Origin: JAAFJU01 sp043764895
GTDB lineage: Bacteria > Cyanobacteriota > Cyanobacteriia > Leptolyngbyales > Leptolyngbyaceae
DNA: 64,000 bases
NCBI GenBank assembly: GCA_043764895.1
Contig: JAYUJY010000064.1
Span: 24,835 to 88,834, forward strand
Direction: 5' to 3'
Shown: piece by piece, positions 42,887 through 52,049 of the stretch
Numbering within the stretch: the stretch's first letter is position 1
Layout of the letters: every line of letters begins with the position of its first letter
Translations under genes and position numbers: made by a program
The notes under the pieces: generated by a model
Database searches by the model: none
What the model was told of the DNA's origin: nothing
What the model saw: the letters and a program-made list of their open reading frames with translations, nothing else

Positions 42887-43802
42887 GAGGGTGTTTGAAA
42901 AGTCGAGATTTGGGTAAAAAAAGTTCTCCGGGTATAGGCTAGACGTATATACACGTAGCCCCCAAACAACAATGTCTTTATCTTACCCGAGCGATTTAAG
43001 TCTTGACGAATTTGAATTAATCAAAGCCTTCTGTCCTGAGGCAAAATCGGGAGGTCGCCCTCGCACTACTGACCTCTGGGCAATTCTCAACGCGATTTTC
43101 TATCTGGTGGCCGAAGGCTGTCGCTGGCGATCGCGGCCCCATGACTTCCCGGCTTGGCAAACTGTTTATACCTATTTCCGAACCTGGAAAAAGGATGGTA
43201 CTTGGGTTAAGATTCATGACCAACTCCATGACCGTGTTCGGGTGATTACAGGTCATGACATCAGTCCATCAGAGGTGATGTTGGATAGTCAAAGCGTAAA
43301 ATCAGCCGCTTTTGTCCATAAAGAGGTGGGATACGATGCCGCAAAGGTGATTAAAGGGCGAAAACGTCATTTAACAGTAGATTGTCTAGGTTTAGTCATG
43401 CGCGTTTTAGTCACTGCGGCCAGTTTGCCCGAACGAGAAGGTGCGAAAAAAGTGTTGAAACAGGTGAAAGCCATGATTCCAGAGCGAACTAATCGACTAT
43501 TTTTAGTGTGGGCGGATAGTGGCTATTCTGGCAATCCCTTCTTGATGTGGGTCATGGATGTCCTGCATTGGGTGCTCCAAGTCGTCCTTCGCCCAGAGGA
43601 ACAACAGACGTTTGTGTTGCTACCAAAACGATGGGTGTTTGAACGAACGTTTGGCTGGTTAATGAATCATCGCCGCCTCTTTCGGGACTATGAATGGTTG
43701 CCTGAGTCGGCGGAATCAATGATCTACATTGCGATGATTCGGAATAGGCTCCGAAGGCTGGTATAAATGTTTTATACCTCCTTCGACTTTTCAAACACCC
43801 TC
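42887..43802. mobile_element. IS5-type insertion sequence, complete
   Basis: The element has perfect terminal inverted repeats (GAGGGTGTTTGAAAAGTCGA at the left, TCGACTTTTCAAACACCCTC at the right) and a TAA target duplication (42884-42886 and 43803-43805). It contains one transposase gene, 42972-43766. A hairpin (GGTATAAA/TTTATACC, 43760-43778) spans the transposase stop. A 161-bp relative lies at 46452-46612. Confidence 0.92.
42972..43766 (+). CDS. IS5-family transposase
   Basis: The 264-residue DDE transposase has an N-terminal helical region (SYPSDLSLDEFELIKAFCPE), first Asp block VMLDSQSVKSAAF, second Asp block VWADSGYSGNP and Glu block RWVFERTFGWLMNHRRLFRD. The frame is intact and the ends match, so the element may be active. 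It is a single-frame version of the IS5 group. Insertion into a non-coding gap between the channel and the 103-residue gene did not cut a visible gene. Confidence 0.92.
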   Translation: MSLSYPSDLSLDEFELIKAFCPEAKSGGRPRTTDLWAILNAIFYLVAEGCRWRSRPHDFPAWQTVYTYFRTWKKDGTWVKIHDQLHDRVRVITGHDISPSEVMLDSQSVKSAAFVHKEVGYDAAKVIKGRKRHLTVDCLGLVMRVLVTAASLPEREGAKKVLKQVKAMIPERTNRLFLVWADSGYSGNPFLMWVMDVLHWVLQVVLRPEEQQTFVLLPKRWVFERTFGWLMNHRRLFRDYEWLPESAESMIYIAMIRNRLRRLV

Positions 43803-44049
43803 TAACGCTCTTGCCTTCAGGAACAATAACACTAGTTGCTAACCTCAATAGACGACTCCGAGAAGTTAGAGCGCGTTTTATACTGAAGAGCGTATCGAAC
43901 CCATGCAACCTCCGCAAATATAAAAACAACAATTTAGCAGAGATTGCTTTTGTCAATTGTTAGAAAAAAGTCAAAAGCGATCGGCTAAATTGTTGTCTAG
44001 AGAAAAGTGCTAACTTAGGCAGTGATGATTAAAGTCGATCGCTCACAAA

Positions 44050-44361
44050 CTACTTCAAAGAACTAGCTGCTTGAGAGAGCAGTTGTCCTAACTCCTTCAC
44101 CTTTGCCGCAGCACTGGGATCGGCACTTTGAGCTGCTTCAGTAGTACTTTTACCGATTGCAGAGAGAGCTTCACCCAGCGAAGCGCCAGTAGCGTTACCA
44201 GAAGTCAAAGCTGTCTTGAGCTTACCCAATTCTTCAGCGATAGGTTTGCCTTGTAACTGTTGCTGCCAACCCTCGATGACTGTGACAGCTTGCTTGACAG
44301 GAATGGATGTGAGACCCTGTTGTAGGGCTGAGATAGTCGTATTGATATCAATTTGGGACAT
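44050..44361 (-). CDS. Hypothetical Ala/Gln-rich helical protein
   Basis: The 103-residue product MSQIDINTTISALQQGLTSI is Ala/Ser/Leu/Gln-rich and predicted helical, with no signal or membrane segment. It ends LSQAASSLK. It has the size and composition of small stress-linked proteins in this locus but no family was recognised. CAGGAAGC lies close before the ATG as a fair ribosome site. The 280-base gap after the IS holds nothing else clear. Confidence 0.6.
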   Translation of the reverse strand: MSQIDINTTISALQQGLTSIPVKQAVTVIEGWQQQLQGKPIAEELGKLKTALTSGNATGASLGEALSAIGKSTTEAAQSADPSAAAKVKELGQLLSQAASSLK

Positions 44362-44470
44362 AAAGCTTCCTGTGTTTGATTTATGGTTGGTAATTTTTTA
44401 ACTTGTTCCTGATTGCCGCCTCACACAGTTCTTATCTTCTACCGATCGCCTATCCAAAGTCGTCCCTCTT

Positions 44471-44574
44471 TAGGCTGATACAAATAGGTAGATTACACGA
44501 TCTGCTATTAATGAATCGGGTTATAGGCTGATACAAATAAGTAGATTACATCACTTGCTGTCAATGAACTGGGG
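44471..44574. repeat. Two tandem copies of a 53-base unit
   Basis: TAGGCTGATACAAATAGGTA starts at 44471 and its second copy at 44524 with a few changes. The pair lies 110 bases upstream of the start of the 44050 gene and may contain control sites. The remaining 330 bases to 44901 show no clear gene. Confidence 0.7.
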
Positions 44575-44901
44575 AACTCAGTTTATCAGTGCCACCCAAC
44601 GGCACCGTAGCTACAGCAGTAAATTCAATTCTTTGGCGCTAACCTTAATAAAAATAGATTGAGGACAGGAACATGAAATCCAAAATATAAAGTAATAAAG
44701 ATTGTACCTAGCCCAAAAGACTGAATAACTATTTGTCGAAAATTTAGGTATCCTTTCATGAATTTGAGATACCAGATCCAGCAGAAATACTAGGCTACTA
44801 ATCCAGAGTGTCACGATGACTGTAGCAACTAGCAATCCTGCAATTTTGGGTCATCATGCTGCCCGCAATTCTATCTCGTCTAGCAATACTTGCAGGGCGC
44901 T

Positions 44902-45189
44902 CTAACCATCAAATTTTGTTACGAGCAGATCGCCTAGCACCTTGGTTTGGCAAGCCAGCCGCCGTTCATTATGAATCGAATGAGGACGAAAAAAAGTTCG
45001 GATTTTTTCTACCATTGTTGGTGCTGAAACAGCTCCTTCGACTCTAACTAGACAAACACCACAAATGCCATGTCCATGACAGTTAAATCCATCACTATTG
45101 AGATCGATATCTTGTTCGAGCAGAGCTTCGTTGAGGTTGGCTCCTCCGTCAACATTAAAAGTCTTGCCTTCAGCGATAATTTTTGCCAC
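44902..45189 (-). CDS. Adrenodoxin-type 2Fe-2S ferredoxin, shortened C-terminus
   Basis: The product is about 95 residues. The cluster ligands are in NCHGHGICGVCLVRVEGAV (CX5CX2C) and RRLACQTKV. AGGAGAATGAAC places a GTG at 45189 at the right distance from the Shine-Dalgarno sequence, and the resulting start MAKIIAEGKTF aligns with its paralogs; an ATG six bases earlier is too close to it. The two paralogs (46613 and 57832) continue beyond TKFDG with about 25 residues (SVWTPD), but here a stop comes directly after TKFDG. It is thus truncated or a natural short form. Confidence 0.85.
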   Translation of the reverse strand: MAKIIAEGKTFNVDGGANLNEALLEQDIDLNSDGFNCHGHGICGVCLVRVEGAVSAPTMVEKIRTFFRPHSIHNERRLACQTKVLGDLLVTKFDG

Positions 45190-45683
45190 GTTCATTCTCC
45201 TATTGGTGTAATGGTTTTGATGGGGATTTAACTACGAACTAATGAAGGATAGATCGAATATTCGGCTAGAAAATAGATCTATGATTCACTGTAAACTATA
45301 TTGATGATATTAATTAATCTTGATTTTTATATCTGTTAATTGGATGAATTGTAAAGCTATTACCGACTTAAATGAATAGAGAATATCCTAATTTTATCGC
45401 CAATATAAATAATTAAATTAATGGATATATAGCAATATATATCAAAAATTTCAGAGATAAATCTGTCGTCTCTCAAAATTTTCGTCATCATGCCGATCGT
45501 GTCTCATCGCTTGAACCACAATTTTTAAATTCTAGTAAAAATGATAATATCGACCACTCGTGGAAACAGAATAAACGGTTCGCATAAATGGTCGATATTG
45601 TTGACGCTATAGATAGATCTCCACTGTTCCTCACACCTCGGAGTTAAGCCTCAAACCTCTGCTGTTAAAACAGAAACTTAGAC
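45190..45683. other. Intergenic region with an inverted repeat
   Basis: About 490 A+T-rich bases. AATATCGACCA at 45546-45556 is perfectly inverted at 45589-45599 (TGGTCGATATT) with a 32-base loop; this may be a long-stem terminator or a decayed element. No open frame with coding character was found. Confidence 0.5.
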
Positions 45684-46379
45684 CTACTCCGAAAAATTAG
45701 ACCATTTCAAAATGAGGTGATTTTCAACGGATAGGACTCCTGGTGCAGCCCAAGCAGCCCGTTCGGCCTCATCTTTTTCTAAATAGTTCCTAACCTTACC
45801 TCGGAGTATTACCTCACTTCCAGAAGTCTCCACTTGGACTTCGTTTGAATCTAATAGAGCACTTCGTTCAAAGGCCGATCGAATTGCCATTTCAGCTTCT
45901 GTGGTCGTTAATTTAGGCTTGATAGAAATCATATTTGACACACCTTTAACGCCCAACAAGTAATGCACAATGTTTGAAGCAGCGTTCCTTTGATACCACC
46001 ACTCGACTTCACCTTCAAGTGTGATCCAGCCATAACGAACTATCGCTGTTATAACTCCCTTAGGCACAGTAGTAGACCACTTAAAATGGTATTCAGCAGC
46101 AGCGGTAATATCTGCATCTGTATAGCTAACACTACCAGGAAACTTGACTTCAATGTCACCTGCGATCGCCTTTACTCCCGCAATCCGTTTAACAGCACGA
46201 ACAACCTCCCACTTCCCGTTATAACTACTTGTATGCCCATTAAGGGTCACAATCCCTTCGTTGACTAAAACTCCCAGATCGGTGACTTTTATACCAGGTT
46301 GATACCTAAGTTCAGCAAGTACGTCATCTTTTAGTTCTACGTCAGTTTTGTCTACTGTTTTTTCTAGAGTACTTTTCAT
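45684..46379 (-). CDS. Triple BON-domain protein
   Basis: The 231-residue protein has three BON domains (about 10-75, 85-150 and 157-225): VLVNEGIVTLNGHTSSYNGK, IVRYGWITLEGEVEWWYQRN and VETSGSEVILRGKVRNYLEK. There is no signal peptide, so it is probably cytoplasmic, unlike the BON lipoprotein at 34251. Triple BON proteins bind membranes or protect cells under osmotic or oxidative stress. It shares strand and style with the ferredoxin and Dps genes upstream. Confidence 0.88.
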   Translation of the reverse strand: MKSTLEKTVDKTDVELKDDVLAELRYQPGIKVTDLGVLVNEGIVTLNGHTSSYNGKWEVVRAVKRIAGVKAIAGDIEVKFPGSVSYTDADITAAAEYHFKWSTTVPKGVITAIVRYGWITLEGEVEWWYQRNAASNIVHYLLGVKGVSNMISIKPKLTTTEAEMAIRSAFERSALLDSNEVQVETSGSEVILRGKVRNYLEKDEAERAAWAAPGVLSVENHLILKWSNFSE

Positions 46380-46451
46380 GGTATTTACCTTGCGTGAATA
46401 AGTTAGTCAGACTATTGTGATTGGAAAACTTAGGGGAGTGGAGAAACCTTA

Positions 46452-46612
46452 AAGGTTGTTTGAAAAGTCAATCGTGGTGATAATGAGCACCCGAGCACCC
46501 GTGCATCCCTCTTGATAAGGGTGACTATGAACTGGATTCCGGTTCCCCCTTACTAAGGGGGCTAGGGGATCGGGTGTTTTGATACCAACGAAAGAACTTT
46601 TCAAACAGCCTC
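46452..46612. mobile_element. 161-bp IS5-derived MITE
   Basis: TTA lies on both sides (46449-46451 and 46613-46615) as a three-base target duplication. The left end AAGGTTGTTTGAAAAGT and the right end ACTTTTCAAACAGCCTC are inverted repeats and match the ends of the IS5-type element at 42887-43802 closely. No transposase is encoded; the interior is unrelated. The right TTA is the ferredoxin stop codon (TAA) read on the minus strand. Confidence 0.85.
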
Positions 46613-46984
46613 TTAGGGAAGTGGAATAGCAGGGAGTTCTACTAGTCCTCGATCGGGCGTCCACACAGATTCTTCACCATCGCCAAAGTAACCCTCAAAC
46701 TTCGTAATGGACACATCTCCCATGACCTTGACTTGGCAGGCTAGACGGCGCTCTCTATGATCAAAGTGAGGATGAAAAATCGTTCGCTTAGTTTCCGCTT
46801 CAGTCGGTTCTGAAACTGAACCCTCAACGCTAACAAAACACGTTCCACAAGTCCCATGTCCTCGACAGTTGAAGACTTTAGCCCCCGCACTGTAAAGATT
46901 AATGTCTTGTTCTAGTAACGCTTCACGCAGGTTACTTCCTTCAACGACTTCAAACGTTTTTCCTTCAGCAGTAATCATGGACAT
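46613..46984 (-). CDS. Adrenodoxin-type 2Fe-2S ferredoxin
   Basis: The 123-residue protein carries NCRGHGTCGTCFVSVEG (CX5CX2C) and RRLACQVKV, the four ligands of a 2Fe-2S cluster. The CX5C spacing is that of adrenodoxin/ISC-type rather than plant-type ferredoxin (CX4C). The C-terminus GDGEESVWTPDRG is shared with the 57832 paralog. AGGAGACCC before the ATG at 46984 is a strong ribosome site. The MITE ends at the base before its stop codon. It probably carries electrons in stress metabolism. Confidence 0.9.
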   Translation of the reverse strand: MSMITAEGKTFEVVEGSNLREALLEQDINLYSAGAKVFNCRGHGTCGTCFVSVEGSVSEPTEAETKRTIFHPHFDHRERRLACQVKVMGDVSITKFEGYFGDGEESVWTPDRGLVELPAIPLP

Positions 46985-47038
46985 AATGGGTCTCCTAGTA
47001 TGGATAATATTTCAATGAGTTAAACCCGATTCACAAGC

Positions 47039-47626
47039 CTAGCCACGAACTAACGGTGTATCGACTAAATGTTCGGCGATAATCCACACCTGCAATTCAT
47101 GGGTTCGCAGCACGTCACTCATCAACAGATCATTCGTTCCGTCATCACGATTAGCCGCTGTTTTTGTGATGCCATTTCTAATCTCATATAGAATTAGTTC
47201 ATGTGCCTCTAGCAATCGCGATAGCATTACTGGAACTTCCTCGACGCCATTGGGTGGCCGATCGATTCTTGTGATTTCCGAGACATGCCTAGGGTCAGCG
47301 ATCGCTACACCGCCTAAAGTCTGGACTCGTTCACCGATTAAATCAATTAATCTCAGTTGTTCATTAGCATGTTTATCTAGCAGCAAATGCAACTGATAGA
47401 ATGTGCTACCACGCATGAGCCAATGATGCTTCTTGTAGAGACTATAAAGGATTAAGCTGTCGGCTAAAATTTGGTTGAGCTGTTCGCAGTTTTCGGCCCG
47501 CGCAGCGTGCAACAACCCGATCGGCAAATTCCGAAGTGTCCCAAACAACTGTATTTCGTGACCATGTTGGTACAGAACGGGTTGACTGTTCGCTTGGGAA
47601 ATCAAGTTTGACGTTTCAGTTGGCAT
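47039..47626 (-). CDS. dps: Dps-family ferritin-like protein
   Basis: The 195-residue protein has the ferritin-like helical bundle with SLYKKHHWLMRGSTFYQLHL and LDKHANEQLRLIDLIGERVQ, which hold the His, Asp and Glu ligands of the inter-subunit iron site of Dps proteins. It oxidises iron with hydrogen peroxide and shields DNA from damage. AGGGAGATGAT precedes the ATG. It is close to the ferredoxin (54 bases upstream of it) and to the Gly-rich stress protein on the same strand. Confidence 0.9.
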   Translation of the reverse strand: MPTETSNLISQANSQPVLYQHGHEIQLFGTLRNLPIGLLHAARAENCEQLNQILADSLILYSLYKKHHWLMRGSTFYQLHLLLDKHANEQLRLIDLIGERVQTLGGVAIADPRHVSEITRIDRPPNGVEEVPVMLSRLLEAHELILYEIRNGITKTAANRDDGTNDLLMSDVLRTHELQVWIIAEHLVDTPLVRG

Positions 47627-47657
47627 ATCATCTCCCTTGGGTTAATAGATCCTGACC

Positions 47658-48197
47658 CTAAGCTGCGATCGATAGACTCATTCCGTGACTCACTCGGTCC
47701 AGCATTGTCTTCGCCTGCCTGACATCTTCATCACTTCCCGTCACCAGGATAATGAATTCGCCTGCTTTAATTTTAGTTTCATACTTTAGGACTTCGCTCT
47801 TCGGGATACCTAGTCCTCCTAGTGCTCCAACCAAACCACCGATCGTCGCCGTTCCGACACCTCCAACTACAATACCTTCTAACCAACCAGCGAGGACGCC
47901 CGTAATCGGCCCTGCAATGACGATCGGAGCCATGCCAGGAATGAAGAGAACCCCAGCCCCAGCGAGAATACCAAATAGCCCCCCAACAAAGCTTCCCCAA
48001 TATCCGCCACTAGCCGCTCCCGCCTTAGCCGTATCTTTCCAGCTTAGAAATCCGCGCACATGCTCAGTAGTCCGATAGTCTTTGCCTATGATCGAAAGTT
48101 TTTCCATATCAAAGCCCTCGCTCTCTAAGGAAATAACCACTCTTTCTGCTTCCTCATGAGTGGGGAAATGAGCAACGATCGTATGAGTGCAGTTCAT
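47658..48197 (-). CDS. Gly-rich general stress protein, paralog of 33573
   Basis: The 179-residue protein has an N-terminal FPTHEEAERVVISLESEGFD, a Gly-rich central segment (GGYWGSFVGGLFGILAGAGV) and a C-terminal KSEVLKYETKIKAGEFIILV, the layout of the 33573 protein. It precedes dps on the same strand by 31 bases and is probably co-transcribed with it. The role is unknown in biochemical terms; stress association is from the family and locus. A gap of 252 bases separates it from the permease gene. Confidence 0.8.
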   Translation of the reverse strand: MNCTHTIVAHFPTHEEAERVVISLESEGFDMEKLSIIGKDYRTTEHVRGFLSWKDTAKAGAASGGYWGSFVGGLFGILAGAGVLFIPGMAPIVIAGPITGVLAGWLEGIVVGGVGTATIGGLVGALGGLGIPKSEVLKYETKIKAGEFIILVTGSDEDVRQAKTMLDRVSHGMSLSIAA

Positions 48198-48449
48198 GAT
48201 TTTATGCCTTTACTTAAAGTGTATTTGTAGCTATATATCTGTAGCAATGGCTAGATTTCTTAAACTCTCTGACTTACTTCAACTACCAATGCTGAGGTTT
48301 AGGCGGTCGATGGTCACGAGAATCGATCATTTCATTGATCACCTAACAATAATCGCATAGATTACTTTTTGTCTTCTCTATCTTTAGACTGTTTTAGTAT
48401 GAAAATATACAAATCATACATCATGCTATTTATATCCTACTCATTGTTC

Positions 48450-49745
48450 CTACTCATTGTGTAGTGACGCGATCGGATCGAGTCTAGCCGCATTACGAGC
48501 AGGAATACCACCTGCCAAAACACCGACGATCATCGATAAGCTAAAGCCGATCGCGATCGACCATAACGGCACAATGAACGGAAATTTAAAAACCGTTGCA
48601 GCACTAAATGCTAACGCAACTCCCAATCCCACCCCGATCGCGCCACCAACTGTGGAAATGACGACAGCCTCGATCAAAAACTGGCTCAAAATGTCTGTAC
48701 TAGTTGCCCCGACGGCTTTGCGAATACCGATTTCACGCGTTCGTTCCATGACCGAAACCAGCATAATATTAGCAATGCCAATGCCCCCAACTATTAGAGA
48801 AATACCTGCGATCGCCCCTACCAACAACGTCAATGATCCCACCACGCTAGTGAACGTATTGATAATGTCAACTTGATTAATCGTCCGAAAATCATCTAGA
48901 TCGGGTGGCTGAATGCGATGCCGTAAACGCAAAATATTTGTCACCTGAAATTGAGCTGAGTTAAGCTGATCGACATCGCTCGCTTCGACCCAAAAGCCAC
49001 TAATGGCAACACCTGTTAAAGCATTATTGCCAACAATTTGGGCGGACATATTGCTCAATGGGATGTAGATGATATCATCGAGATCTTGACCGCCTATCGA
49101 TCCCTTAGATTTTGCTATTCCAACGACGATGTAGCTCTTACCTTGCATCCGGAAATCTGCACCGATCGGGGATTCATTAGCGTTAAACATTGCATCACGA
49201 ACCTTAGAACCCAGCACCGCCACAGGTCGAGCAGCATCTAGATCCCCTTGGTTAAAAAAGGCACCTTCTTGAGCCTGAATATTTCTCATGACTGGGAGAT
49301 TTAGATCGGTACCGACTAGTGCTGTTGTTGTGTTGCGATTGCCTCGAACGACCTGAATTTGATTACGCTGTAAGAATGCTGCAACGAGTTTGGCTGCCGG
49401 GACTTGCTTAGCGATCGACTTGGCATCCTCCCACGTTAGCGTCGTCGCCGAACCCACCCCTTGGCTAACACCGCCTGTTCTGGCTTCTCCCGGTAAGACG
49501 GCCATCAAGTTTGTTCCGAGGGCTTGGATTTGTAATTCCGTTGACTTTTGGACGCCTTGCCCTAGTGCTGTAATCGTAATCACCGAAGAGATCCCAATAA
49601 TGACACCCAACATGGTCAAACCCGTTCGTAATTTATTGCTCCACAGCGTTTCAACGGACATGATGAGAACTTCACCAAGAGGGACTCGGCGTTTGTGGGT
49701 TCGGCGTTTGCGGGTTGCTGATTGTGAACTAACAGGGGGTTTCAT
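48450..49745 (-). CDS. ABC transporter permease, MacB/FtsX type
   Basis: The 431-residue protein has one N-terminal membrane helix near TMLGVIIGISSVITITALGQ, a large periplasmic domain with a FtsX-like fold and three C-terminal helices (VVGSLTLLVGAIAGISLIVG and later). It has no ATPase domain, unlike full MacB. The membrane fusion protein lies 12 bases upstream on the same strand. The N-terminus is Arg/Lys-rich; a start at MSVETLWSNK would be closer to usual. The partner ATPase is likely the one at 41157. Confidence 0.9.
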   Translation of the reverse strand: MKPPVSSQSATRKRRTHKRRVPLGEVLIMSVETLWSNKLRTGLTMLGVIIGISSVITITALGQGVQKSTELQIQALGTNLMAVLPGEARTGGVSQGVGSATTLTWEDAKSIAKQVPAAKLVAAFLQRNQIQVVRGNRNTTTALVGTDLNLPVMRNIQAQEGAFFNQGDLDAARPVAVLGSKVRDAMFNANESPIGADFRMQGKSYIVVGIAKSKGSIGGQDLDDIIYIPLSNMSAQIVGNNALTGVAISGFWVEASDVDQLNSAQFQVTNILRLRHRIQPPDLDDFRTINQVDIINTFTSVVGSLTLLVGAIAGISLIVGGIGIANIMLVSVMERTREIGIRKAVGATSTDILSQFLIEAVVISTVGGAIGVGLGVALAFSAATVFKFPFIVPLWSIAIGFSLSMIVGVLAGGIPARNAARLDPIASLHNE

Positions 49746-49757
49746 AGGAAGAAGAAC

Positions 49758-51281
49758 TCATTGAGAAATACCATTAGAAACTTGACGAGTACCGGGTGGA
49801 AAGCTGAGTAGAACCTGTTCATTTCCGGTTAAACCAGATTTGACTTCGGTTTTGTCGTTCATTGTGATGCCGATAATAATCGGAACAAAGACTGGATCGC
49901 CCTTATCTTTCGCCACAAAAACACCTTGAGCATTAGTTTGTTGGACGATCGCCGCTGTTGGGACAACCAACACATTTTTTAGCTCTCCAGCTTTGAACTC
50001 CAGACTCACATTCATCCCTGATTTCAGTAAGCGTTGAGAATCAGAAACTGATGTCTTTACCTCAAAGCTCGTAACATTTTGGACGACATTAGATTGGGTC
50101 GCAATTTGTGTGACCTTTCCAGTGAAGGGTTTTCCCGGATAGGCATCGACCTGAATGGTTGCCGCTAAACCCATGCGAATTTGAGCAATATTGGCCTCTG
50201 CAACTTGGGCAAGCACTTGATTTGTGGAGGCGAGAGACAGAATAGAAGATGAGGTGGCAGACGAAACCGCACTCCCTGCCGTGGTCGGGGTGACAAACGC
50301 GCCAGGGTCGGCAAATTTGCGAGACACAACCCCCGTAAACGGTGCCCGAAGGACCAAATCGTCGAGGCTTGCCTGAATAATTTGCATGGCTCCTTGAGCG
50401 GCTGTCACCTGCGCTTGAGCTTCGTCGATATCTTCCGATCGCGATCCTGCTTCAGACCGCGATAGCGCTTCTTCTTTTTGTTGGACGACTGCTTCGGCTT
50501 GAGTAATCTCTTCAGGGCGAGTTCCCGATCGCATGAGTGAAGCAGCTTGTTCGGCTTGGTTGACCTGTGCCTGGGCGCGATCGCGAGTCGTCCGAAAGCT
50601 GTTCAAACTTTGAAGGGAAATCGCACCTTCGTTATATAGGGTTTGATTTCGTTGCAAATCATCATTAGCTTGACGCAACGCATATTGTGCATCGTTTACT
50701 TTAGCTTGGGCTTGGGCCAGTTCTTGAAGTCGATTGCCATTTCGTAATTTTTGTAGATTTGCATTTTTTTCAGCTAGTTCTGCCCTAACTGTGGCGATAT
50801 CTTCAACCCGATTACCATTGCGCAATCGTTGTAGATTTGCATCTGCCGCTGACAATTTTCCTTGAGATTGTTGCAGTTCTCCCTGAAGATTTGAGTCATC
50901 CATATAGGCCAAAACTTGACCTTTCTCTACCGCATCTCCTTCTTTCACCAGAAGTTGCTTCAGTATTCCGGCTGTTTTTGGACTCACATTGACCGATCGT
51001 TCAGGTTGCACCGTACCATTGGCCGAAATCGTGATTGGAAGATTGCCCCGTCCGACCGGAGCCGTTTGGACCTTACTTTTGGCTTGCTGTTGAGGCACAA
51101 TCACAAATTGCCGATAGGCGAGATAGCTAACGCCCATAAGGGGAATCAACATCAGCAAACCCATGAGCCATTTATTCGATCGGAGCTTGCTTAGTTTTGT
51201 CGGCTCTGGCTCTATAATTTCTGGCTCTATAGCTTCTGGCTCTGTCGATTTGAGTTCCGTCGGTTTCAGAGACGTGCTCAT
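49758..51281 (-). CDS. MacA/HlyD-type membrane fusion protein
   Basis: From the ATG at 51281 the protein is 507 residues with a membrane anchor (WLMGLLMLIPLMGVSYLAYR), a lipoyl half (ANGTVQPERSVNVSPKTAGI), and a long coiled coil with internal repeats LQRLRNGNR and LQKLRNGNR. The barrel and membrane-proximal domains follow. An upstream stretch to 51305 has no ribosome site; AGAGG precedes 51281. It couples with the permease 12 bases later to export a substrate across the periplasm. The substrate is unknown. Confidence 0.9.
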   Translation of the reverse strand: MSTSLKPTELKSTEPEAIEPEIIEPEPTKLSKLRSNKWLMGLLMLIPLMGVSYLAYRQFVIVPQQQAKSKVQTAPVGRGNLPITISANGTVQPERSVNVSPKTAGILKQLLVKEGDAVEKGQVLAYMDDSNLQGELQQSQGKLSAADANLQRLRNGNRVEDIATVRAELAEKNANLQKLRNGNRLQELAQAQAKVNDAQYALRQANDDLQRNQTLYNEGAISLQSLNSFRTTRDRAQAQVNQAEQAASLMRSGTRPEEITQAEAVVQQKEEALSRSEAGSRSEDIDEAQAQVTAAQGAMQIIQASLDDLVLRAPFTGVVSRKFADPGAFVTPTTAGSAVSSATSSSILSLASTNQVLAQVAEANIAQIRMGLAATIQVDAYPGKPFTGKVTQIATQSNVVQNVTSFEVKTSVSDSQRLLKSGMNVSLEFKAGELKNVLVVPTAAIVQQTNAQGVFVAKDKGDPVFVPIIIGITMNDKTEVKSGLTGNEQVLLSFPPGTRQVSNGISQ

Positions 51282-51470
51282 AAGGGATCCCTCTGCGTTC
51301 AACAATTGATTAGGGCGTATGACGACGATCGATCACGTTAACTATAGGGTTTGAAATTAGCATAACAAAGCAATGTTTGATTTCTAGGGTTATTTAGTGA
51401 ATTAAGAAATCAACCCCTATTTCAAACATCAGGCTGTTAGGATAATTAGTATTACTCATGAGATGAATTC

Positions 51471-52049
51471 ATGATTTATATGCCTTTTCTCTCAATGCTG
51501 TTGTTTATTGGACCTGCGATCGCTTCAATCGCCTTTTTTCGATCGTTGTCCAAAGGCTGGCATTGGGCTTTGTTAGGTCTTTGTGTTCTCTACGCAGCTT
51601 CTCCATTTTTACTCACTTGGGGAGGACTCGGTTTAGCTAAAGGCTTCGGTTGTACTTCTGAAGCGATACGCTTTCGGTGTCCGCCCCCGTTGTGGCATGG
51701 CGATCTCGTTTCTGGTTTGTTTATGGCGCATTGGCTGGCAATCTTTATCCTTCCATCGGCAGTTCTAGGAGCGATCGGACTTCTATTTTCTTGGATTCAA
51801 ATGAATAAGCGATCGGACCCCAACAATCCGGTCATCCCAAGAACAGTGTTTCATCGCAGTCGTCATAAAGTTGTTGCAGGCGTATGTTCTGCTCTTTCTC
51901 AACGATGGAATTTATCTGTTTTAGGGATTCGGATCGTTACCGTTATTTTAGCGATCGTTGTCCCTGGATTTGTTTTTCTGTACGTTTGGTGTTGGTTAGC
52001 CTTTCCCATCGAACCGCGATCGCAACACCCTTTAGGAGCACAATTATGA
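51471..52049 (+). CDS. PspC-domain membrane protein
   Basis: The 192-residue protein has several hydrophobic segments: two or three in the N-terminal half (LLFIGPAIASIAFFRSLSKG), then a PspC-type C-terminal domain RSRHKVVAGVCSALSQRWNL followed by a helix. PspC domains belong to phage-shock and envelope-stress responses. The final stop overlaps the next start (ATGA), so the two proteins are coupled. The locus holds several membrane stress genes in a row. Confidence 0.82.
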   Translation: MIYMPFLSMLLFIGPAIASIAFFRSLSKGWHWALLGLCVLYAASPFLLTWGGLGLAKGFGCTSEAIRFRCPPPLWHGDLVSGLFMAHWLAIFILPSAVLGAIGLLFSWIQMNKRSDPNNPVIPRTVFHRSRHKVVAGVCSALSQRWNLSVLGIRIVTVILAIVVPGFVFLYVWCWLAFPIEPRSQHPLGAQL

